From NCBI GenBank assembly GCA_964498765.1, contig CAZCIU010000025.1, forward strand, positions 1 to 36,211: a stretch of 36,211 nt of DNA, given 5' to 3'. This document shows, one piece after another, positions 16,714-25,400 of the stretch. This DNA is from UPXZ01 sp964498765 (lineage in GTDB: Bacteria; Bacteroidota; Bacteroidia; Bacteroidales; Paludibacteraceae). Numbering within the stretch: the stretch's first letter is position 1; every line of letters begins with the position of its first letter. Below the pieces are notes generated by a model, which saw nothing but the letters and a program-made list of their open reading frames with translations, made no database searches and was not told the DNA's origin. Position numbers and translations under genes: made by a program.

Positions 16714-18573
16714 TTATGGTTTGTCCCACCATATACGACCTTCAGTTTTTTCTACACCACTTCCGTAGTTTGGATCTGCAATCAGTTGCTCTACCGCTAT
16801 GTGATAATTATCTACGTTTCCTGAGTTTGGAGTTGGAAGAACGCCTCTGCGAGGGATAAACAATTGGTCACCACCTGTTTTAAGCTCTTCGAAATAAACC
16901 ACACCATTTTCAGGAATTGGTTGTGCTTTGAATGCAGGTAAACCAGTACGTTTCCAAGTTGCCCAAGCTTCTTCCGGTCTCATAAATAGGTTCACCCATT
17001 GTTGAGAAATGATTTTATCCAAAGAAACTGACTGGAATTCTGGTCTTGCCAAATAAGTGTCAATTGCAGCTGTAGTAATAGGTGCATAATTGTCGCTATT
17101 TTCGTTCATTGCTGATGGAACGCCCATTTTCTTAGCCCAATCTTGATACTGAGTCATTGAAGCGCGAATTCCTTCACGATACCATGCCAAAGCGTCTTTT
17201 CCTGCTTTTGCAGCACCGTCTTTCAGAGCGATTTCTGCCAACATAAAGCAAACTTCAGGATAAGTAATAAGCGGAGTAAATAGAGAAATAGCATCTTGTG
17301 ATACATCATACAATGCTTGATCTTCTTTATCGCGGACTCCAAGTGTGTTGCTTACTTTACCACCATTTTTCACAAAGAAACGGCTTTCAATCTGGCTGTT
17401 GTGACGAACAGTCATTGTTTTTTCTGCAGGTTTACCATCTACTATTTCTACATAAGGAATAGTGTAGTATGCTGTAGAAGACCACAAACTGCTGGAGCTG
17501 TCTGGATTTGAAGACATACCTACATAACGATCAATCCACTGAGCATAATCAGTTTGATAGTTAGGATAGTATTCTGTCAAAAGTTTGAATACATCGTCGT
17601 TAGTTGTGTTGTTGTTACCTTCACCAAATCCATTTCTGCGAACCAATAATGGAAGACGTGGATCGTCATAAGCTTTCAGGTAATTTACCAATGTACGTGA
17701 AGCCACATAGTTGGTAGTAAGACCTTGCATATCGTCCGTATTATTGTTGTGTTCGTTTGGATGGTTGTAGATACAAGACTCATTCATAGCAGAAATAATT
17801 CCACCCGGAGCAGCCAACACTTCAGCAACTACTGATTTGTAGAATGCATTGTCAGCTTTTTCAAGTCTTTGAGCCATTTTAATACGAGCTGTATTGGCAA
17901 ATTTAATCCATTTTGATACATCGCCGCCGTAGAACAAGTCGTTTCTTCCCAAATTATATTGGTTGTCATTTGACTGAAGCAATACTGCAATGTTAGTCTT
18001 GATTTTTTCGTCCAATACTTTGTACATTTCTCTGCCGTTGATGTCTTTCTGATAAAGATCATATCTTGGTTTAGCAATATAATTCTGGCTTACTGCAGTA
18101 AGACCTTCGGTATATGGCGCTGCACCAATTACATCAAACATTAGCCAGGCTTGATAAGCTTCCAGAATGTTAGCAATAGCTGCAATGTCTTGGAAACGTT
18201 CTTTTTCCGGGTTAATTTCAATAACGTTGTCAACCAAGAAACGAAGTCTCAAACCAATCTGTCCAAAATAATCACTGTAATAAGGAGTGTAGATATTCGG
18301 ACGAGAAGTTCCTGTAGGATTTACATAAATACCTGATGGAGCACCGCTTCCGGAAACAATGTATTGCATTATTTGCATTACACCACTGTATTTTGAAGTC
18401 AGGTGGTGACGAGCTGAATTATTCCAATTCTCTGTAGCACCCGTAAACGCATTGCGTGGGTCAACTGTTCCTAGTAGTTCGGGATCGGTGTTCAAATCCT
18501 GATAGTCCTTCAAACATCCCGAAAACAGGAATAAGGAGAAAACTCCAATTAATATATATTTTAATTTATTCAT
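16714..18573 (-). CDS. SusD-like lipoprotein (pair 2)
   Basis: The product is 619 aa. The lipobox LFSGC gives Cys20. The mature N-terminus CLKDYQDLNTDPELLGTVDP, the ARHHLTSKYSGVMQIMQYI segment and the MRPEEAWATWKRTGLPAF block place it in the SusD-like type 2 branch (the SusD/RagB superfamily members that pair with the longer SusC proteins). It is thought to be a surface lid that captures glycan or peptide ligand. It begins 11 bp after susC2 and is followed by a strong terminator. It is clearly unlike the SusD of pair 1, so the two pairs are unlikely to bind the same ligand in the same way. Confidence 0.93.
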   Translation of the reverse strand: MNKLKYILIGVFSLFLFSGCLKDYQDLNTDPELLGTVDPRNAFTGATENWNNSARHHLTSKYSGVMQIMQYIVSGSGAPSGIYVNPTGTSRPNIYTPYYSDYFGQIGLRLRFLVDNVIEINPEKERFQDIAAIANILEAYQAWLMFDVIGAAPYTEGLTAVSQNYIAKPRYDLYQKDINGREMYKVLDEKIKTNIAVLLQSNDNQYNLGRNDLFYGGDVSKWIKFANTARIKMAQRLEKADNAFYKSVVAEVLAAPGGIISAMNESCIYNHPNEHNNNTDDMQGLTTNYVASRTLVNYLKAYDDPRLPLLVRRNGFGEGNNNTTNDDVFKLLTEYYPNYQTDYAQWIDRYVGMSSNPDSSSSLWSSTAYYTIPYVEIVDGKPAEKTMTVRHNSQIESRFFVKNGGKVSNTLGVRDKEDQALYDVSQDAISLFTPLITYPEVCFMLAEIALKDGAAKAGKDALAWYREGIRASMTQYQDWAKKMGVPSAMNENSDNYAPITTAAIDTYLARPEFQSVSLDKIISQQWVNLFMRPEEAWATWKRTGLPAFKAQPIPENGVVYFEELKTGGDQLFIPRRGVLPTPNSGNVDNYHIAVEQLIADPNYGSGVEKTEGRIWWDKP

Positions 18574-18584
18574 AGCTGTATTTT

Positions 18585-21500
18585 TTAAAATCTAATTGTT
18601 AAATTCAAAGCATAAGTACGTGAATAAGGTACTGCTCCAATGTCCATTGGCAACAATGGGTTGTTTGAAGAAATTGAAGCCGGGTTCAGACCGTCTGTAA
18701 GTTTGTTAACCAGGTAACCTAAGTTTCTTCCTGTAAGACCAATTCTCAAATAGTTAGCACCGATTTTTTTCAATACACTTTCCGGCAAACGATAGCCTAA
18801 AGTGATTTCTCTAAGTGCAAACCAAGTATTGTCTTGCAAGCCAAGTTCTGATGGCATACCCCAACCTAAGTTGTACATGTAAAATGCTCCTGCAGGCATA
18901 GGACGAATTCCTTTGTCCAAAGCTTCCTGATAAGTCAATCCACCAACGTCGATACGTTTTGTTGGGTCGCTTGCCAATGGAGCTGTAGAACCTTCATCAA
19001 ATACAGCGTCTAGCAATATTACATCATGTACAGTTTCGCCTTTGTAGTTAGTTCTTGGAAGACCGCCGTGTTCTTGGTCACGTCCTTCAAGAGATGATAA
19101 CAAAGTACCCATGTTAGATGCATATTTGTAAGTATTGGAGAAGAAGTTTCCTCCTACTCTACCGTCAATTAATGCATAGAAGTCAAAATCTTTGTAAGAG
19201 AAAGAAGTATTGGCGCTAAGCAAGAAATCCGGCTCAACTTTACCAATTTCAATTCTTTCTGGAATATCCATGTCGTAGTTAGTAGTATAACCATACACAG
19301 GAACGCTGTTTGGACTACCTGCTGCTCCCCAATAAGAGATAACCGGTTTTCCGTTTCTTGGATCGTTAGGATCGCTTTCGTTGTTGAAACGATAGATAGC
19401 AGCACCTGCACCATTATTGTAAGGAGTAGTGATTACACCAAATTTTCCACCTTCGTAAGCCCAGATTTCAGGACCACCGTCGTACTGACCCATCAATTGC
19501 CATTCTTTTACGTTTTCGTGCAATTCGATAATTTTACCGCGGTTCAAAGTAAAGTTACTTCCTACTGACCAACGGAAATCTCTTGTGCGAATTGGAGTTG
19601 CTTCCAGTTGAATTTCAACCCCTTGGTTTTGGATATTACCAGCGTTGATCAACTGTTTTCCAGCTCCTGATTCTGCTACAGCGTCAACTGTAAGAATTTG
19701 GTTTCTGGTGTTAGTTTTATAGTAAGCAAAGTCTAAATTCAATCTTTCGTCGAAGAATCTCAAGTCAGTTCCTAACTCAAGTGATTGTTGGATTTCCGGT
19801 TTCAAATCCGGGTTCCACATGGTTCCTAAGTTTGGATTTGCAATCAGGATACTTGTACGTTGTGGATCGTATTGTGCACTTTGGCTGAATACACCAAAAC
19901 CTCTGGTAGTAGAGTATGCTGATGTTCCCATACCTACGCGGGATAGAGATGCACGTAATTTACCAAATGACAACCATTCCGGCATTTCAAACGTTTCTGA
20001 GAATACCCAAGAAGCATTTGCTGATGGATAGAATACTGAGTAGTTGTTCATTCCTGCAAGCATGTATGATGGATATGTCAAAGTTGACAACCAGTCATTA
20101 CGTCCTGTTAACTCAAGATATAATTGATCTCTCCAAGCCAAGTTGATGATGGCAGAAAGACCGAATGCTTCGTTATTTCTTGGAGTATAATTATATACCG
20201 GTTCAATTTTACCTCTGGAGTTTGAGAATGCAAATACTGCTGGAGATACAAGACCGTCTCTTGTTTCTTTGCTCCATGAGTGTGATTCTGTATTTCCGTA
20301 TAATTCAGCTGCCAAGATAGCATCCAAAGTAATCGTTTCATTACCAAGTTTGATTTCGTTGCCTGCAGACTGAAGCATACCTAAGAAGTTGTAAGCACCT
20401 GAGTTGCTTCCACCTCTACCATAACCACCGGAACCTGTTGGACCGTAGTTTGCACCAGATCCGTACCATTTACTCAAAGTAGAAATTCCATAGTAGTTGT
20501 AGTTACCTTTGATACTTGCAGTAAGTCTTGGAGCAATTTTAGCTTTCAGCGTCAAAGTAGAAAGCATTGAGTTTTCTGCACGTTGTGAAAGGTTCATATC
20601 TCTTCCATGCAAATAACCTCTAAGTGAACCCCAAGGAGTGTCAGTTTCTACAGCTTTTGTTATCGGGTCACGATACAAACTTTCGTAAGTTATCATGTCC
20701 ATATTACGTGGAGTATAGTAAGTACTCATCATACCTAAGTTTCCTCCCCAGTTCCAACCACCTTGGTTAGCACCATTCTGAGAGCGAGAGAATGCGTAAT
20801 TGATACCTGCTTCGATTGAGAAGATGCGGTTCAAATCAGTCAAACCTCTGAAAGAAATTGCGTGTCTGTCAAATTCGTTGCGTTTGAAAACCCCTTTATT
20901 ATCTGTGTAAGAATAAGATACACGGAAAGAAGAATTTTCTCCACCACCGTTGATAGCTACGTTACTTGTACTATTCAAACCTGCTTGATAAAGCGCTTTC
21001 CAGTTGTCAGGATGTGGAACAAATGGAGTTGGCTCGCCGTGAGGCATGTATTGATTGATCATCTGACCATCCATTCTTGGACCAAAACTGTAAGCAGTTC
21101 TTTGAAGAGAGCCATCAGCTAAAAATCCGCCTTCAAATCCATTTTGAGGAGAACCTGCTCCGTAAATATTTTGGAAAGCGATAGGTGATTTATAAATATC
21201 TGTAGTTTCCAGAATTTGTGACATCTCAACTCCCAAACCACGTTTTCCGTACATACCACCTTTGGATACAATTACGATAGCACCATTGGCACCACGAGAT
21301 CCATAAAGTGCAGTTGCAGCAGCACCTTTCAATACAGTTACACTTTCGTAGTCGGCAGGGTTCAGGTTCTTCAACTGAGATCCCCAGTCAGTACCGCTCA
21401 AGTGACCTGTGATAGGTTCCTGAATAATCATACCATCCACCACGAAAATTGGTGAGTTATTTTTATCAATGGATTTTGCTCCACGGATTGTAATAGACGA

Positions 21501-22007
21501 ACTGGAAGTAACCCCTGATGCACCTGCAGCATTGATATTCAAACCTGCTACTTTTCCTTGCAGTGCTGTAACCGGGTTAATGGCGTTCACACGTTCAATT
21601 TCTGTTGTAGAAACACTGGATGTGGCATAACCAACCGAGCGAGCTTGCTTGGGAATACCAAAAGCAGTAATTACTACTTCTTTCAACAGCTCTGTGTCCT
21701 CTTCCATCACAATATTTATCTCTGTAAGACCTACGGTGGACACATTTTGTGTAGTCATTCCAACAGAACTCACTTCCAATACTGCATTGTTTGGTACATT
21801 GTTTAATGTAAATCTACCATCGAGATTAGTTGCAGCCGCTATATTTGTGCCTTGCACACGCACTGCTACTCCAATCAATGGCTCGTTTTGTTTGTCCACC
21901 ACAGTTCCTGTCACTGTTTTGGTTTGAGCAAACGCTGTAAAAGTAAACGCACAAAATAGTATTGTGAGAATACCTTTCCAATGGATTGAAATTTTTCGTT
22001 TTTTCAT
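18585..22007 (-). CDS. SusC/RagA-family TonB-dependent transporter (pair 2)
   Basis: From the start at 22007 the product is 1140 aa. An in-frame ATG two codons upstream (22013) is possible, but the aligned position in the otherwise matching susC1 leader is TAG, which favours 22007. The domains are a signal peptide (to FTAFAQ), a carboxypeptidase-regulatory-like domain (to about residue 115), the junction LLKEVVITAFGIPKQ, a TonB plug (VLKGAAATALYGSRGANGAI) and a large barrel ending YALNLTIRF. It is an outer-membrane importer with the SusD-like partner encoded next. The amino-terminal 60 residues or so are nearly identical to SusC1, then identity falls sharply, so the two are mosaic paralogues rather than a fresh duplication. 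Confidence 0.95.
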   Translation of the reverse strand: MKKRKISIHWKGILTILFCAFTFTAFAQTKTVTGTVVDKQNEPLIGVAVRVQGTNIAAATNLDGRFTLNNVPNNAVLEVSSVGMTTQNVSTVGLTEINIVMEEDTELLKEVVITAFGIPKQARSVGYATSSVSTTEIERVNAINPVTALQGKVAGLNINAAGASGVTSSSSITIRGAKSIDKNNSPIFVVDGMIIQEPITGHLSGTDWGSQLKNLNPADYESVTVLKGAAATALYGSRGANGAIVIVSKGGMYGKRGLGVEMSQILETTDIYKSPIAFQNIYGAGSPQNGFEGGFLADGSLQRTAYSFGPRMDGQMINQYMPHGEPTPFVPHPDNWKALYQAGLNSTSNVAINGGGENSSFRVSYSYTDNKGVFKRNEFDRHAISFRGLTDLNRIFSIEAGINYAFSRSQNGANQGGWNWGGNLGMMSTYYTPRNMDMITYESLYRDPITKAVETDTPWGSLRGYLHGRDMNLSQRAENSMLSTLTLKAKIAPRLTASIKGNYNYYGISTLSKWYGSGANYGPTGSGGYGRGGSNSGAYNFLGMLQSAGNEIKLGNETITLDAILAAELYGNTESHSWSKETRDGLVSPAVFAFSNSRGKIEPVYNYTPRNNEAFGLSAIINLAWRDQLYLELTGRNDWLSTLTYPSYMLAGMNNYSVFYPSANASWVFSETFEMPEWLSFGKLRASLSRVGMGTSAYSTTRGFGVFSQSAQYDPQRTSILIANPNLGTMWNPDLKPEIQQSLELGTDLRFFDERLNLDFAYYKTNTRNQILTVDAVAESGAGKQLINAGNIQNQGVEIQLEATPIRTRDFRWSVGSNFTLNRGKIIELHENVKEWQLMGQYDGGPEIWAYEGGKFGVITTPYNNGAGAAIYRFNNESDPNDPRNGKPVISYWGAAGSPNSVPVYGYTTNYDMDIPERIEIGKVEPDFLLSANTSFSYKDFDFYALIDGRVGGNFFSNTYKYASNMGTLLSSLEGRDQEHGGLPRTNYKGETVHDVILLDAVFDEGSTAPLASDPTKRIDVGGLTYQEALDKGIRPMPAGAFYMYNLGWGMPSELGLQDNTWFALREITLGYRLPESVLKKIGANYLRIGLTGRNLGYLVNKLTDGLNPASISSNNPLLPMDIGAVPYSRTYALNLTIRF

Positions 22008-22196
22008 TCTCATGTGTTTTTAAAGTTAATATTAGTTGATTATAGAAAAGTTCGTTGTAAGGAAAAATTAATATTTTATTTAATAATTAAAAATTTCACT
22101 TCGTATAAATATTAAATATGAATTTTTTAATCAAAAATTATAATAAATATTTAGATTTAACAATCAAAATTGCCTGAAATCGGGCATTGACGAGAA
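22008..22196 (-). promoter_or_regulatory. Long 5' leader of susC2
   Basis: This is the AT-rich leader of about 180 nt before susC2. Near its beginning it holds a small hairpin (22172-22187; TGCC/GGCA). The last dozen bases before the start resemble the susC1 leader. There is no gene in it. Confidence 0.4.
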
Positions 22197-22225
22197 CAAA
22201 GATAATCATAATTTTAAAAAATCAA
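22197..22225 (-). promoter_or_regulatory. Promoter of susC2-susD2
   Basis: The minus strand has TTG (complement of 22223-22225), an 18-nt spacer and TATCTTTG (22197-22204). The -7 octamer is identical to those before susC1 and GH110. The spacing is slightly short for the consensus. Confidence 0.7.
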
Positions 22226-22328
22226 CATTTCTTGACTAAAATATATTTATACAAAAAGTTTAAGATAATAAACTAATGTGATAGGTAGAATGAAGTTTTT
22301 GTATTATTTAAACATCACTACAAAGCAC

Positions 22329-22362
22329 AAAAAAGGGCGAATAATATACTTTATCCGCCCTT
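22329..22362 (-). terminator. Intrinsic terminator of the alpha-2-macroglobulin gene
   Basis: The stem AAGGGCG/CGCCCTT (22333-22339 and 22356-22362), extended by a three-pair ATA/TAT step, is followed on the minus strand by TTTTTT. It lies 130 bp past the stop codon. The bases from 22363 to 22491 show nothing else recognisable. Confidence 0.8.
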
Positions 22363-22491
22363 ATCAGTTTTATTTATTAAGCAATATATTCCTGTTATTT
22401 TGCTCAAGTTTGACTAAAATTCATAACATTTTTAACATTATTGTACTCGTATTTGTGTCTAATTTTCTTCGAAATTTCAGTCAAATTCATA

Positions 22492-25400
22492 CTATTTTAC
22501 TGCAATTTTTTCACCTTTAGAATGGCTCACAAATTCCGGTGCATACTGGCATTGTACGCTGGTAATTCCGCTGGTGAAATTGCCTGTATTATTCACCCAA
22601 ACTTCGTATTCGAAAACGTAAGTTCCCTTGCGAAGGAAATCAAAGAAATATTGCGTTGAAGCGTCTTTAATGGTGTAATAATAGCCTGCACCATCTTTCC
22701 ACTGGTAGCCGGATGTCTGCGTAATCGGCTCAAAGCATGCAGCTCGCAAATCCTTCAACGCTACAAACTCCATATCACGGTCAGTAGTCAGCACAATACG
22801 CGTGATGACTTTATCGCCTTTTTTCAGCGAGTTTTGCTCGATGGGCTGCATCACTTTTTTGCCGTTTTGCATTTTCTCCACAAAGAGTTTTTTGCTCACT
22901 TGCATCTCTTTACCTTGTGCGCTCACCTGGTCTAAATCCTGATAATACTGCCAGTAGGCTGCTCCCCAGCCAATTGTATTGCTGTTTTTAGTTGCAACAG
23001 TTATTTTACCCATCTCCGGTTTTAGATTAGCCACAGGAATAGTTTCCTTGAAATATCCGGTTCCGGCTTCTTTGCTTTGCGGTTTCAATTCGGTATTCCC
23101 CAAAGTAATTACCGCGTCAACGGTGCTTGAAATCCAGTCGCTGCCGTAGTTGAGCAACGCGTAGATAGCGTCCACCGTACTGATCGGTGTGTCCCAAATC
23201 TGCGTTTGTTTTTGCTTCAGCAACCAGATTTTCATTTCATCCACATCTTTCTGATTACTGGAAATTTCCGAAACAGCTTCAATTATAGCCGTTTGCGTAG
23301 CTATCGGGCGTTCGTGCCACCACCATCCGCCGGTGTTTTTAGCCCAGTACATTCCCAGTTCATCGGATTGCAAGGCATTTTCTTTCAGCGATTTAAGAAT
23401 GGCATTGGCTACGGATGTTTTTCCGTTGCGTTTTGCTACGGTTGCCATCATTGCTTTGCCAAAAAGCGTCCAATCGGTCCAGTATTTTTCCGACTGTGCC
23501 GTGTAAAATTCTACAGCCGATTTGGCGGATGCCGCTATAGGAACATCTCGATACTCCGAACGTGTATGCAAATAAAACAGTTGCAGGTTATTAATAACAT
23601 TGGATTTTTGATAATTTTTATTCTGCTTTTTCAGCTCTGCAAAGTCTTTGGCAATCTGCAAATCCAGGTAATTCAATGCTTTATTTATCTGCGAACTGTA
23701 AGCTGCCAGCAAATTGGATTTGGTCATTTTCTCCAATCGTGCCAAGTTCAAGAGAATTTCCTGCGTGATGTAACGACTTTCTTGCATTCCTTTGTACCAA
23801 CTAAATCCACCGCCGGAAAGCTGCAGTTCAAACATTTTCTTCAAAAATTTCTCCGACTGATTTTCCTGCTTGTTCAAGTCAAAGAGCAACGCAATGCGGC
23901 GTTTTTGTTCGCTTTCGTCATTGGCGGCTGCAATCCAAGGCGTTTCGTCCAGCAGCATATTTTTCAGTTCCTGATTTTTCTCTAAATTAGATAGAAATGC
24001 ATCCCGACTGCCACCCGAATTTTTCCATTGGTCAAAGACTGATTTTAGTTTCGGATTAGCATTGGCTATGTAGCTCGCCAGCGAATTAGCATAAAATGCA
24101 GTCATATAATCAATGGCACTTTCTTGTTTCGGCTCAGCCAGTGTAGGCAGTGCTTGCACGGCGTACCAAGCCGGATTGCTCGCGAATTCTACCGCGAAGT
24201 TTCGTGTATCTACCTTTCCAAAATTCCGTATAAAACTATCAAAACTGAATGTGCGGCTTTCGTTGGCTCGCACAGTTATTGCCTGACTTTCCGTTATCAG
24301 CACTTTGTCCGGTAGTACGGGCAGGTATTTTTGTTCGCCATCCGAGAAGTTTGCATTTTGTGCAATGACTTTCACCACCAGCAAATCAAAATCCTTCATC
24401 TCGTTCAGTTGCCATTCGACCGATTTTGTGGCTTTAGGTTCCAACGTCACGACATTTTCCGAAGGGAAAGATTGAATAATCTCATCCGTTTCCGGATTGA
24501 TAATTTCCAAAGTCGTATTGACCGTTTGAGTTTCTTCAGTCAGATTAACCACGTTAGCAGCCAAGCTAAGTTTGTCCGATTTTCGGATAAATCTCGGTAA
24601 GTTCATCTGAACCATCAGCTCTTTCTGAGTGATGGCTTGCAGTTCGTTTTGCCCAAAATACAAATCTTTGGTGTGAGCCAGTATTTTCACATTCCAGCGT
24701 GTAAGGCTTTCCGGTGCAGTAAAGCTGATTTTCACATTTCCATCCTTATCGGTATGAAGTTGCGGATAGAAAAAGGCTGTTTCGTTGAAGTTTTCACGCA
24801 CTTTTACTTCCGATTTTTCCGACTGAGATTGATTTGTTTCCTCCGCAGCTTGCCCGCTCATAACAACCGTTTCATTCAAGACATCAGCACTGGCATCCAT
24901 TGCCATTTCTTCCTTTGCTACCGATTTAGAAAGCATCATATCTTGTTTTACATTACTTCTGCCCGATCCAAACATGCCTACACTTCGCACCCAAAAATCA
25001 CGCATTCCCAATGGTAAGTCAAACCAATTCAATTCGTCAAATTGATATTCAGGCGTAGGCTTGAAATTCATTTCATACCAAGCGTGAGAGTTGCTTTTTT
25101 CAATTCCACGGAACATCCAATTCGGCGTGCCGGGCAAAAACTCTCTGAAAACAGGATTAAATCTCCAGCTGTGCGGACGTATCATATCCAAAGAAGCATC
25201 GTACATTCCAACTAAAAGTTCCGCCTGTTTGGCGGCATCATCCGTTTTCGGGATATGGAAAGTCCATTCGGCTTTTTCGCCCGGTTTTAATTTATCTCTG
25301 AAAACGCCAACCGAAGGCATTAATTTCTTTTCTTCCACTTTTCGACTAATCAAAACCCGCTCTGTAAAGATATTCTCATCTTTTACGAATGTAAACATCG

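Noticed and set aside
22278..22520. 80-codon plus-strand frame in the spacer before susC2
   Set aside because: It is AT-rich and hydrophobic by composition, runs into the alpha-2-macroglobulin 3' end and contains that gene's terminator.
23206..23985. 259-codon open frame on the plus strand inside the alpha-2-macroglobulin gene
   Set aside because: It is the antisense shadow of a well-supported gene; the translation is Phe/Cys/Arg-rich without any recognisable domain.
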